Part shown: in pieces, positions 8,861 through 17,344 of the stretch
How the letters are laid out: the number at the start of each line of letters is the position of its first letter
Position numbering within the stretch: position 1 is the first letter of the stretch
Source of the DNA: Robertmurraya sp047302285
GTDB taxonomy: Bacteria > Bacillota > Bacilli > Bacillales > Cytobacillaceae
Length of the DNA: 64,000 bases
NCBI RefSeq assembly: GCF_047302285.1
Contig: NZ_CP154845.1
Span: 3,224,001-3,288,000 of the forward strand
Reading direction: 5' to 3'
Made by a program: the position numbers and the translations under genes
Notes under the pieces: model-generated
The model's database searches: none
What the model was told of the DNA's origin: nothing
Seen by the model: only the letters and a program-made list of their open reading frames with translations

Positions 8861-11008
8861 TTAGAACAATTTTGAAGAAGCACGGTGAGTCTTTAAAATC
8901 TCACTATATTTAACAAGATAGTCCATTACACTTACAACTCTTTCCGGAGTAGAGTAAACGGGAAAATTTTCTTTGCTATATAAAGCCATCGCCTGTGGAG
9001 CAATCATATCTGCCCCTAGTCGGCCGACTACTAATGGTTTATCATGATTTTTAAATACGTCGATTAAGGCATTAGCGATAATCGTTGCCCCTGGGTCAGC
9101 ATTCGTCGTGAGCATGACGATCACACCATCAATATCTTCATCTTCTATGAGAGTTTCGACTACTTTTTTGAACATTTCTGGTTTCGCAATCACTTCTGCA
9201 GTAACATCGACAGGATTTTGTGCTGAGCCAAAGGGGGGGATTAATTCTATGATTTTGTCAGCCGTATTGGTTAGTTCAGGTACGTCTAAACCGCGTTCTG
9301 AACATAAATCGGCAATAATGCTACATGCTCCTCCAGATGCTGTAATCACACCTATCCTTTTTCCCTTCGGTAATGGCTGTACAGTAAATGCACGGGAGAC
9401 ATCGATAATCTCATCTGAGCGCTGAATTCTCAAGGCACCGAATTTTTTGAATGCTGCAGAATAGACTGCGTCATCACCTGCAATAGACCCTGTATGAGAT
9501 TGAACAGCCCGCTTTCCAATGCTTGATCTCCCCGTTTTATAAACTAAAACAGGTTTTTCAGCTTTTAATGCTTTGGTCATTGCTTTTTTGAATGCCTTTG
9601 GATTTTTTAGCCCTTCCATAAATACGGTAATGACTTTTGTTAATTCATCTGCTGCTAATACTTCTACAAAATCTGCTGTTGATAAATCTGCTTCATTGGC
9701 TACACTTATCCAACGACTAAATCCCGCTCCTTGCTCCCATGCTCTGCTTAACAATGCACTTCCCATGGCACCACTTTGAGAGACAAATCCAATATTCCCT
9801 GGAATCTTTACATTTGATTCAAGTGCCGCTCCAAACGCTGTATAAATATTTTGACTTGGGCTGGCAATTCCAATTGAATTGGGACCGAGGACACGAATAT
9901 TGCCCTTCTTAGCAATAGATAGAATCTTTTCTTGGAGAACTTTCCCATCTTCTCCGATCTCAGCAAAACCGGATGAATAAATAATCGCTGCTTTAACACC
10001 TTTTGCAACACATTCCTCCATGACACTCGGAACATGATTCGCCCCAACGATAATACAAGCTAGTTCCACTTCACCAGGTATATCTAATAGACTTGAAAAG
10101 GCTTTGTAACCCATAATTTGATCAGCTCTAGGATTAATCGGATATAATTTCCCTTTATATCCATTTTCGATAATATATCTTAAAAGCCTTCCACCATTTT
10201 TCTTCTCATTCGTAGATGCACCTATGACAGCAATGGAAGTAGGATTAATCATATGTTCTACATAGGATAAATCCCTCTCTTTCGGATCCCCTGCTGATGG
10301 CGCACCCATTAAGATCCGCACATCACAAATAGCAGCATGATTCCCATTAAAAATAACAGGATTTAAATCTAATTCTTCAATTTCAGGCTTTGATTCTACG
10401 AGGTCGTTAAGAGATAAACAAATGGAATACAGTAATTGCTTATTAATTCCTTTTTTTCCTCTGTAACCATCCAAAATCGGATACCCTTTAAGTTCCTTCA
10501 ACATATCTTTTATATCTTGAACGGTTACGGGCATCATTCTCATTGAGAAATCCTTCATGATCTCTACAAGAGTTCCACCAAGTCCAACAATAAGTTGATG
10601 ACCAAAAGTTGGATCTTTTTTTATTCCAAGAAGTAATTCAATCCCCTTAGCTGCTAACTCTTGTACCAGAATCCCAGTTAATTTGGCTTCTCGATTATAC
10701 TTTAAAGCGTTTTCAATTATTTCATCATATGCTTTTATTAATTCTTGCTCATTTTGTATAGGTATTTTAACGATTCCTGCTTCTGTTTTATGAATGATGT
10801 CTGTTGACATTCCTTTTAGAACTACTGGATAACCTATTGCTTCTGCAAATTCTTTTGCTTCTGCCTGGGTGGTTGCTAATTTTGATTTGGCTACAGGTAG
10901 CTCAAATTTTCTTAGCAGGTCCGCCCCTTCAAACTCCATTAAAAATTTACTAGCAGGAGATTGAGTATCAGCAACTGTCGATTGAATAATTGTATTATTT
11001 TCAGCCAA
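8861..11008 (-). CDS. ADP-forming acyl-CoA synthetase family (ATP-grasp + CoA ligase fusion)
   Basis: A 715-residue fused protein. Residues about 1-230 are an ATP-grasp domain (YPVVLKGM, DIIHKTEAGIV). After that come a CoA-binding Rossmann domain (IAVIGAS) and succinyl-CoA-synthetase-like ligase domains with the histidine motif QSHTGSIAG. This beta-then-alpha order is the reverse of the more common Pat/AcsD order. Such enzymes activate an acid to its CoA thioester at the cost of ATP to ADP, so it is the likely entry enzyme for the unknown substrate of this cluster. The TTG start at 11008 is chosen because GGAGGAAACGAA precedes it directly; the gap to the dehydrogenase is 21 nt. Confidence 0.88.
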   Translation of the reverse strand: MAENNTIIQSTVADTQSPASKFLMEFEGADLLRKFELPVAKSKLATTQAEAKEFAEAIGYPVVLKGMSTDIIHKTEAGIVKIPIQNEQELIKAYDEIIENALKYNREAKLTGILVQELAAKGIELLLGIKKDPTFGHQLIVGLGGTLVEIMKDFSMRMMPVTVQDIKDMLKELKGYPILDGYRGKKGINKQLLYSICLSLNDLVESKPEIEELDLNPVIFNGNHAAICDVRILMGAPSAGDPKERDLSYVEHMINPTSIAVIGASTNEKKNGGRLLRYIIENGYKGKLYPINPRADQIMGYKAFSSLLDIPGEVELACIIVGANHVPSVMEECVAKGVKAAIIYSSGFAEIGEDGKVLQEKILSIAKKGNIRVLGPNSIGIASPSQNIYTAFGAALESNVKIPGNIGFVSQSGAMGSALLSRAWEQGAGFSRWISVANEADLSTADFVEVLAADELTKVITVFMEGLKNPKAFKKAMTKALKAEKPVLVYKTGRSSIGKRAVQSHTGSIAGDDAVYSAAFKKFGALRIQRSDEIIDVSRAFTVQPLPKGKRIGVITASGGACSIIADLCSERGLDVPELTNTADKIIELIPPFGSAQNPVDVTAEVIAKPEMFKKVVETLIEDEDIDGVIVMLTTNADPGATIIANALIDVFKNHDKPLVVGRLGADMIAPQAMALYSKENFPVYSTPERVVSVMDYLVKYSEILKTHRASSKLF

Positions 11009-11029
11009 TTCGTTTCCTCCTACTCTTGA

Positions 11030-12175
11030 TTATTTTCTTTGACTAAATCTCATTCCGAATACTTCTTCAGCTATTTTATTCTTCATCATTTCAGGTGTCC
11101 CACCTGCAATCATCCATCCTCTTACTCTTCTAAAAATGTATTCTAGTGGATAATCTGTCGAATACCCATAACCACCGAAGATTTGAACGGCTTCATTGGC
11201 GACTTCAAATGCTGTCGTATTGATATATGCCTTTGCCATCGATGATTCAAGTGGACTCGGAGCCCCTTTATCCGCATTTGTGGCCGCACGATAGAGCAAT
11301 AGTCTTCCAGCATCCAATTTCATTTTCATTTCCGCTACTTTCCACTGGATTCCTTGAAATTCAGCCAATGGTTTACCAAATTGCTTTCTTTCTTTCGCAT
11401 GTTCTACTGCTAAATCAAAAGCAGATTGGGCAAGTGCTAATGATCTAGCCGTGTTCCCCATTCTTTCAATATTGAACATCGTAAACAATCTTCTAAAGCC
11501 ATCCTCTGGCACGAGGATATTTCCAACTGGAACCTCACAATCTTCGAAATATAGGGCACAATGTTCTTCCCCACTCATGTGGGTTTCTGTTTTTCCAACT
11601 GTAAATCCTGGTGAGTCTCTTTCAACTAAAATGGCACCAGATGTTTTAACTCCTTCTCCGAAACGCACCCAGACAACATAGTAGGAATTATGAGGACCGT
11701 GAGTATTAAAGACTTTTGTCCCGTTTATGATGACCTTATCTCCCTCTATATTTGCTCTAGTACTTAAATCCGTTACCGCCGAACCTGCATTAGGCTCAGA
11801 CATTGCAACAGATATTAATTTATCTCCTTTGAGAATTTGTGGTAATACTCTTTGCTTTAATTCTTTGCTTCCATAAGCAGCTAACTGCCTAATCGCACCA
11901 AAATTCCCCACCTGAAACATATCTGCCGTGTTTGGACATACCTTCGCAATTTCTTCCATGACAATAATGGCATCGATTAACGGTAAACCTTGCCCTCCAT
12001 CCTCTTCAGATAGAGTCATTCCCATTAGTCCATACTCCGAAAGAATTCTTGCATTTTCCCATGGAACTTCTCCGTTTTTCACCCATGTATATGCTTTTTC
12101 AGAGAATTTTTCTTTTGCGAAATTTCTCGCCCATTTCCGCAATTCCTGTTGTTCTTGAGTAAGATTAAAGTCCAT
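11030..12175 (-). CDS. Acyl-CoA dehydrogenase
   Basis: A 381-residue FAD enzyme with the family landmarks SVAMSEPNAGSA, ERKQFGKPLAEFQ and IFGGYGYSTDYPLE. It introduces the 2,3 double bond in an acyl-CoA. The C-terminal position where short-chain enzymes carry the catalytic Glu (YEGT) reads IAGGT here; other subfamilies place the base elsewhere, so this does not prove inactivity. The start at 12175 follows GGAGGAG; the ATG at 12193 is inside that ribosome site's own context and less likely. The sigma-54 promoter at 12230-12245 lies 55 nt upstream. Confidence 0.92.
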   Translation of the reverse strand: MDFNLTQEQQELRKWARNFAKEKFSEKAYTWVKNGEVPWENARILSEYGLMGMTLSEEDGGQGLPLIDAIIVMEEIAKVCPNTADMFQVGNFGAIRQLAAYGSKELKQRVLPQILKGDKLISVAMSEPNAGSAVTDLSTRANIEGDKVIINGTKVFNTHGPHNSYYVVWVRFGEGVKTSGAILVERDSPGFTVGKTETHMSGEEHCALYFEDCEVPVGNILVPEDGFRRLFTMFNIERMGNTARSLALAQSAFDLAVEHAKERKQFGKPLAEFQGIQWKVAEMKMKLDAGRLLLYRAATNADKGAPSPLESSMAKAYINTTAFEVANEAVQIFGGYGYSTDYPLEYIFRRVRGWMIAGGTPEMMKNKIAEEVFGMRFSQRK

Positions 12176-12229
12176 TTTTATTTCTCCTCCCATTAATACA
12201 TTTTATATCTTGGAAACACTTTCATTTCT

Positions 12230-12245
12230 TGCATAAAGTGTGCCA
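12230..12245 (-). promoter_or_regulatory. Sigma-54 (-24/-12) promoter
   Basis: Minus-strand TGGCAC-ACTTT-ATGCA has the invariant GG and GC at the right distance. It lies 55 nt before the acyl-CoA dehydrogenase start and after the stop of the enoyl-CoA hydratase gene. The -24 half and the start of the spacer equal those of the promoter at 4497-4512. Confidence 0.85.
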
Positions 12246-12304
12246 ATATTCAAATTGGCTAAATCAGGATTTTCTCATTCAATATATTTCCCCTGTTTAT
12301 TATT

Positions 12305-12320
12305 TGAACAGTAGCGTTCT
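12305..12320. promoter_or_regulatory. Weak GAAC/GTTC dyad near sigma-54 promoter
   Basis: GAAC-N6-GTTC lies about 60 nt upstream of the -24 element at 12245. Its half sites resemble the dyads at 4606 and 6545 but are arranged in the opposite sense. It could be part of an activator site; the support is weak. Confidence 0.2.
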
Positions 12321-12333
12321 GATATTTTACATT

Positions 12334-13107
12334 TTATTCCCCTTTAAAATTTGCTTCTCTTTTTTCCAGAAATGCATTTATACCTTCGAGTTTGTCTTCC
12401 GTGCTAAACAAAATGGATTGGGCAAACTTCTCCAGCATTAGAGCTGTTTTCAAATCGGCATCAAATCCTTGATTAATCACCAATTTAGCTAATTTTAATG
12501 CAAGTGGTCCCTTCTTTACGATCTTTGAAGTTAATTCCTGTACAGCATTCCACAAATCTTCTTTTGGGACAACAGTTGAAACAAGACCGATTCGTTCCGC
12601 CTTCTGGGCAGAAATAATATCACCAGTTAAAATCATTTCCACGGCCCTGCCTTTCCCAATAATTCTAGCTAATCTTTGTGTTCCCCCTGCTCCAGGAATA
12701 ATCGATAAGTTCAGTTCCGGAAGTCCAATTTTCGCATGCTCCACTGCTATTCGTATGTCACAAGCCAGGGCTAACTCGCATCCTCCTCCCAGGGCATATC
12801 CGTTTATTGCGGCAATCGTTACTTTGCTGCTATTTTCAATTTGTTGAGCAAGGCCTTGATTTCCTGGAAGTAAGGCATCTTTTGACTTCCTCTCTTTTAG
12901 TTGCTTTATATCGGCACCTGCTGCAAAAGATTTATCTCCTTCTCCAGTAAAGACGATCACTTGCACAGACTCCTCATTTTCCCAAAGTTCTAGTACATGC
13001 CCAATTTCTTGCAAGGTTGTTGCATCGAGCGCATTTCTCACTTCAGGTCGATTGATTTTAATAACGCCTATTTTCCCATCAATATCCGTCATTATATTTT
13101 GGTACAT
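12334..13107 (-). CDS. Enoyl-CoA hydratase
   Basis: A 257-residue crotonase-fold protein. It has FAAGADIKQL for the oxyanion hole, GGGCELALACDI with the first catalytic Glu, and PELNLSIIPGAGGTQRL with the second, so a classical syn-hydratase is expected. It hydrates 2-enoyl-CoA from the acyl-CoA dehydrogenase. The start at 13107 is preferred: it lies 41 nt after a sigma-54 promoter, whereas the longer frame back to 13167 would begin upstream of that promoter. Confidence 0.92.
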   Translation of the reverse strand: MYQNIMTDIDGKIGVIKINRPEVRNALDATTLQEIGHVLELWENEESVQVIVFTGEGDKSFAAGADIKQLKERKSKDALLPGNQGLAQQIENSSKVTIAAINGYALGGGCELALACDIRIAVEHAKIGLPELNLSIIPGAGGTQRLARIIGKGRAVEMILTGDIISAQKAERIGLVSTVVPKEDLWNAVQELTSKIVKKGPLALKLAKLVINQGFDADLKTALMLEKFAQSILFSTEDKLEGINAFLEKREANFKGE

Positions 13108-13147
13108 TCTAATTACCCCTCTCTCTTCTTCATCACATACCCCAATA

Positions 13148-13163
13148 TGCAAATTTTGTACCA
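13148..13163 (-). promoter_or_regulatory. Sigma-54 (-24/-12) promoter
   Basis: Minus-strand TGGTAC-AAAAT-TTGCA fits TGGYAC-N5-TTGCW at all fixed positions. It lies 41 nt before the enoyl-CoA hydratase ATG at 13107, giving a leader of about 30 nt. Confidence 0.85.
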
Positions 13164-13170
13164 ACACGAA

Positions 13171-13198
13171 AAAACGGAACCCTTTTTAGTTCCGTTTT
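13171..13198 (-). terminator. Intrinsic terminator
   Basis: AAAACGGAAC and GTTCCGTTTT form a perfect 10-bp stem with an 8-nt loop. On the minus strand it ends in TTTT followed by TTCG. It lies between the AbrB-type gene and the catabolic cluster. Confidence 0.75.
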
Positions 13199-13217
13199 GG
13201 TCATATAATCATTAAGT

Positions 13218-14330
13218 TTATTTCGCACTATGCTGAGTTACCACTAGATTGTTCTTTTTATAAAAATAATAAACAAACCACCGCAAAATAGGAGGTACAA
13301 CAAAAAAGATAAAGAACAAGCGAAATAATTGATAGCCAGCAACAATAGAGAGATCAGCATGAATTTCGGCTGCTATAATTCCCATTTGGTCCATTCCACC
13401 TGGTGCAAGGCTAAGCGTACTTGTGGAAAATGGAATATTTTTTATATGGGAAAGGAGCCAACTCATCCCCCATGATCCGAGTAATAATAGAACGCCTGAA
13501 CTGATCGCTACACTTATCATTTTCATTTTGTATTCAATTTCTTCAAGATGAATTAATAATCCTATATAAGCTCCAATCATCAATTGAGAAATATCCAACA
13601 CGGTCGATGGAAGTGTTGGACCCAAATATCCAAATAAGCCAATAACCGCTGTTGCAAAAATGGGGCCTACCAAGAACGGGGTAGGCAACCTCAATTTTTT
13701 TGCGATAAAAATGGAGAGGATTAAGATCGGGATATACACTAGTATATCTGGGAATAAATCGCTCCAGCGTACCGTTGGTGAATGAATAATGGTTGTAGCA
13801 ACAGTCCCTTCTTTTGCCACAAATGGACTAAATACAAACAGCGGGACAAAAATGATTATCAAGATTAGTCTAGACACTTGTAAAAATGTGACAATCGATA
13901 GATTAATATTCTTAATCTCTTCCCCTAAAAGGAGCATTTGCGAAAGTCCCCCGGGAATACTTCCGATCAAAACGGAAGGAAAATCTAATTTCGTTACTTT
14001 CGAAATAATAAATGCTAACCCTACGCAAAAGCTAATTACAACGATTGTGCTCAAAAATATCGATGGAAGCTGTGCAATAATTAACTTTATGGCCTCTTTC
14101 GTAAATGATAGACCAATAGAATAACCGACAATGATGATTCCGAAATCCCTGATTTTTTGAGGCCAATATAATTTGAGTCCAAGACTAGAAGCGATTAATA
14201 CAGCGGCCATGGAACCAAGCAACCATGGAATTGGAAGATGAATTAAGTTGGCAATTGCCCCGCCAACGATGGCAATTGCAGACGTCTTTATAAGTAAAAA
14301 TAGGATGGTGTGATCAATCATTTTCGTCAA
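13218..14330 (-). CDS. AbrB family membrane protein (PF05145 type)
   Basis: About 370 residues with ten or so hydrophobic segments and an internal duplication: the pattern LPIPWLLGSM near the N-terminus recurs as LPTPFLVGPI in the second half. This is the membrane family often labelled AbrB or ammonia monooxygenase-like; it is not the AbrB transcription factor. The function is not established; transport is assumed. A TTG at 14330 with GAGGTG 9 nt before is my preferred start. ATG 14321 is the alternative, and the open frame back to 14408 lacks a ribosome site. Confidence 0.75.
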   Translation of the reverse strand: MTKMIDHTILFLLIKTSAIAIVGGAIANLIHLPIPWLLGSMAAVLIASSLGLKLYWPQKIRDFGIIIVGYSIGLSFTKEAIKLIIAQLPSIFLSTIVVISFCVGLAFIISKVTKLDFPSVLIGSIPGGLSQMLLLGEEIKNINLSIVTFLQVSRLILIIIFVPLFVFSPFVAKEGTVATTIIHSPTVRWSDLFPDILVYIPILILSIFIAKKLRLPTPFLVGPIFATAVIGLFGYLGPTLPSTVLDISQLMIGAYIGLLIHLEEIEYKMKMISVAISSGVLLLLGSWGMSWLLSHIKNIPFSTSTLSLAPGGMDQMGIIAAEIHADLSIVAGYQLFRLFFIFFVVPPILRWFVYYFYKKNNLVVTQHSAK

Positions 14331-14548
14331 AACATCATGCACCTCTTTAATGCTCAAAAGTGAACTACATTTCCTAGTATATGGCAAACAAACAAATGTT
14401 ACCACCAAGAGATACTTTCTATAACTATTATCCTATTTTATATATGGAAGTCAGAAGCACATCTTAGGATATTTTGTTAGATTTTCAGAACCTTTGAAGG
14501 ATTATATCTATTATTGTAGAAATTAAGAGATAAAAGAGATCATGTATG

Positions 14549-14566
14549 TTTTTTTTTTGGGGGGGG
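14549..14566 (+). repeat. T10-G8 homopolymer at a ribosome site
   Basis: Ten T followed by eight G directly precede the kinase gene; the G run ends 10 nt before the TTG start and must serve as its ribosome site. Homopolymers of this length slip easily. Confidence 0.6.
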
Positions 14567-14576
14567 ATTTTATATT

Positions 14577-15860
14577 TTGCTTGAGAACGTTGGTCACATA
14601 CTATACCATGTATTAATTGTGATTTTTCCCATTCTGTTATACTACTTTTTGGCCATTCTCAAAAATATCTATACAATGCGAACACATAAAAGTAAGATAC
14701 TAGCATTAATTGTGTTGATTCTCCTATTAACAATTTCGTTCCCTGTGTCTTATGCGAACGGGTTTGTTTATGATTTTCGTATTATACCGATCATAGTTGC
14801 TTTTTTATATCTAGGTCTTTGGCAAGGAATAGCGACCATCATTATTATGCTTTTATATTTGCAAATATTAGGTCACTCTCATATATTCATTACTCTTTTA
14901 AACTATGCCATCATGACAATTATTTTGTTTTATTTAAGCAAAAAATTTAAAACTCTTCCCTTAAAGAAAAGTCTGCTGGCTATCAGTATTATCTATTGGA
15001 TTATTACACTTACTCGGAGTTATTCGTTAATTCATAATAAACAATTTGAACACCTTTTAACGATGTTCGTTTTTTCCTTTATTACATGGTTTACCTTAAT
15101 GCTTGTTTTTGTTCTTATCGAAAATTTCAAACAGCAAATTAAATTACATCGGGAATTGCAACGTTCCGAAAAACTAAACATTATTAGCCAGCTTGCTGCA
15201 TCTGTCGCGCATGAGGTTCGAAACCCGATGACTACTATTAATGGATTTTTACAGTTGATGCGGAAAGACCGAAATATCACTGAACAGCAACGTACATATA
15301 TTGACATTTCTTTATCTGAACTAAATCGGGCCCAAGACATTATTAATGATTATCTTTCATTAGCGAAACCGAATGATAAAGGATCTCGACCCGTAAATAT
15401 TAGTGAAGAATTATCAAAAACGATTGAATTGATGACCTCCTATACAAACATACAAAACATTGAAGTCAACTCTGTTATAGAGCCTGCACTCTTTATAAAA
15501 GGGAATGCTGACGAGATCAAACAAGTATTTATCAATATCATTAAAAACGGAATTGAAGCCACGAAACAAAGTGGTAGACTTATCATTTCGGCTTTTTCAG
15601 ATAATAGACATGTCATCATCAAGATTTCAGATAATGGTGAAGGGATGACAAAAGAACAGCTTTCACGAGTTGGTACCCCTTTTTATTCAACGAAAGATAA
15701 AGGAACTGGAATCGGCTTAACCATTTCCTTTCAAATCATTGAACAATTAAAAGGTACTATTTCGGTCGAAAGTGAGCTTGGTCTAGGTACAACTTTTATC
15801 ATTATACTTCCTCTTAATAAAATGGAGAAGGCTGAGAAAATCGTAAGTATTCCGGTCTAA
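14577..15860 (+). CDS. Membrane sensor histidine kinase, KinB-like
   Basis: 427 residues. Residues about 1-185 contain six or so membrane spans of the 5TMR-LYT type. The H box is AHEVRNPMTTI, followed by an HATPase domain with N (INIIKNGIEA), G1 (DNGEGM) and G2 (GTGIGL) boxes. The architecture and the NPMTTINGFLQL stretch fit sporulation kinase KinB of Bacillus, which feeds the Spo0F/Spo0B/Spo0A relay (family knowledge). No response regulator is adjacent, as usual for Kin kinases. The TTG start relies on an unusual G8 ribosome site; the next strong start is far inside the first membrane segment. Confidence 0.85.
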   Translation: MLENVGHILYHVLIVIFPILLYYFLAILKNIYTMRTHKSKILALIVLILLLTISFPVSYANGFVYDFRIIPIIVAFLYLGLWQGIATIIIMLLYLQILGHSHIFITLLNYAIMTIILFYLSKKFKTLPLKKSLLAISIIYWIITLTRSYSLIHNKQFEHLLTMFVFSFITWFTLMLVFVLIENFKQQIKLHRELQRSEKLNIISQLAASVAHEVRNPMTTINGFLQLMRKDRNITEQQRTYIDISLSELNRAQDIINDYLSLAKPNDKGSRPVNISEELSKTIELMTSYTNIQNIEVNSVIEPALFIKGNADEIKQVFINIIKNGIEATKQSGRLIISAFSDNRHVIIKISDNGEGMTKEQLSRVGTPFYSTKDKGTGIGLTISFQIIEQLKGTISVESELGLGTTFIIILPLNKMEKAEKIVSIPV

Positions 15861-15876
15861 ACATCTTAGTTAAAAT

Positions 15877-15905
15877 GAGAGAGCCTCCGAATAGGAGACT
15901 CTCTT
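15877..15905. terminator. Bidirectional terminator
   Basis: GAGAG-C-CTCC and GGAG-A-CTCTC pair around GAATA between two convergent genes (kinase and NADH dehydrogenase), with T-rich sequence on the plus side and A-rich sequence on the other. Confidence 0.75.
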
Positions 15906-15911
15906 AATCTA

Positions 15912-17141
15912 TTATCTTGAAGAAACGGTTTTAGCATAACCCTTCTTCGCTTTTAAATTCAACAGTTCCTTTACCATAAACAATGGTCCTCCAAGCACCA
16001 ATAAATATCGAGCTTCAACCACTTGTTTCATAAAGGCAGCGAAACGGCCGGTTATTTTCACTCCAAAAACATTCCCGACAGCTGCACGGCTTCCAATTGA
16101 CGCAACCGTTCCTTTATGGCTATACATGAATGGCTGTAGGGAATGACCGCGAATCGCAGCTGCTAGATTTGGTCCACACACTTGCGCTTGTTGGATCGCC
16201 ACTTGAGCTGTTGCAGCAAGTGGTGCTTGATCTTCATTCTCATAGTAAGATGCGTCTCCTACACAAAAAACACCATCGAGTTCTTTTACACGTAAGTATT
16301 GGTCCACAGGAATTTTCCCTCTCACGAGATTAAGATTCCATTTTTCCAAGAGTCGATTAGCCCTTACTCCACCGGACCAGATTAGCGTCCTTGCGGGTAC
16401 CTGATAACCATTGTCAAGCGTTACTGCATCACTTGTACACTCGACAATCTTTGTTGATGTTACCACTTCAACTCGATTCTTTTTCAAATAATAAGTTGTG
16501 AAGTCAATGAGTTTCTGATCAAAGAACGGTAATATTTTATCCGATGCTTCTACGTTTACAATTCTCGTATTCTCTAAAGGAATCCCATGCTTTTTACAAA
16601 GCTTAGGCAGTTGATCAATCAACTCCCCAACCATTTCAATTCCGGTAAAACCAGCTCCCGCCACGATAAATGTAAGATGAGATAAATCGTTATCCTCAGC
16701 ATACTTCTCAAATTGATGCTGAATATGATGTTGAATAGCTTTAGAACTTCTAAAGCTACGAATCTTAAAGGCATTTTCTTCCACACCAGGGATACCAAAT
16801 GTATCTACATCAAATCCAAGCGCAATCAATAGATAATCATATTCAAGTGTTTCATTATTTTCTAAAATCACTGTTTTGTTGGTGAAATCCACGTGATGGA
16901 CAATTCCCTTTTTAAAATTCACGATATTTTTCTTCAGTAAATCAGGGATGTGTAGGGCAACTTTATCATCTAACGCTGTACCAGCACCTGTCTTATGCAA
17001 CTGGGTAGATATATAATGATAATCATGTTTATTAATCAAAGTAACTTCTGCTTCACCATTGTTTAATGTATTTTCTAGCTCTCTGCTCGTAATAATACCA
17101 CCATAGCCTGCTCCTAAAATAATTACCTTTGGCTTTTTCAT
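15912..17141 (-). CDS. ndh: Type II NADH dehydrogenase (NDH-2)
   Basis: 409 residues with two dinucleotide folds: FAD-binding ILGAGYGG at the N-terminus and NADH-binding VAGAGFTGIE near residue 165, plus VFCVGDASYYEN late in the chain. A C-terminal amphipathic stretch fits monotopic membrane attachment. It passes electrons from NADH to menaquinone without proton pumping. Two Rex-type operators lie at 17175-17192 and 17219-17236, so the gene is probably repressed until NADH rises. ATG 17141 has GAATGAAG before it. Confidence 0.88.
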   Translation of the reverse strand: MKKPKVIILGAGYGGIITSRELENTLNNGEAEVTLINKHDYHYISTQLHKTGAGTALDDKVALHIPDLLKKNIVNFKKGIVHHVDFTNKTVILENNETLEYDYLLIALGFDVDTFGIPGVEENAFKIRSFRSSKAIQHHIQHQFEKYAEDNDLSHLTFIVAGAGFTGIEMVGELIDQLPKLCKKHGIPLENTRIVNVEASDKILPFFDQKLIDFTTYYLKKNRVEVVTSTKIVECTSDAVTLDNGYQVPARTLIWSGGVRANRLLEKWNLNLVRGKIPVDQYLRVKELDGVFCVGDASYYENEDQAPLAATAQVAIQQAQVCGPNLAAAIRGHSLQPFMYSHKGTVASIGSRAAVGNVFGVKITGRFAAFMKQVVEARYLLVLGGPLFMVKELLNLKAKKGYAKTVSSR

Positions 17142-17174
17142 CCGACTTCATTCCCTTTTTGTTTAATTCTGGTA

Positions 17175-17192
17175 TTGTGAATTTTTTCACAT
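17175..17192. promoter_or_regulatory. Rex operator 1
   Basis: TTGTGAA-TTTT-TTCACAT matches the Rex consensus TTGTGAA-N4-TTCACAA with one mismatch. It is 34 nt upstream of the NADH dehydrogenase start. Confidence 0.7.
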
Positions 17193-17218
17193 AAATCCTC
17201 AAAAAATATATGTTTTAA

Positions 17219-17236
17219 ATGTGAATATTTTCACAT
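17219..17236. promoter_or_regulatory. Rex operator 2
   Basis: ATGTGAA-TATT-TTCACAT is a perfect dyad with the Rex core TGTGAA-N4-TTCACA, centred 44 nt from the first site, that is about four helical turns. Confidence 0.7.
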
Positions 17237-17344
17237 AAATTAAAACATAGTTAGATAATACTTCACATTTAAAAAAATTTCAAGGGATTTTTATGGATTT
17301 ATTTCTTGAAACTATAAATCTTTTTAATCCTCACCAAGTTTTAC

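Noticed and set aside
12229..12441. Plus-strand 70-codon ORF across a sigma-54 promoter
   Set aside because: It overlaps the promoter region and the end of the hydratase gene, has no ribosome site and no family.
13218..14330. AbrB label as a transition-state transcription factor
   Set aside because: The protein is a polytopic membrane protein with no swapped-hairpin DNA-binding domain.
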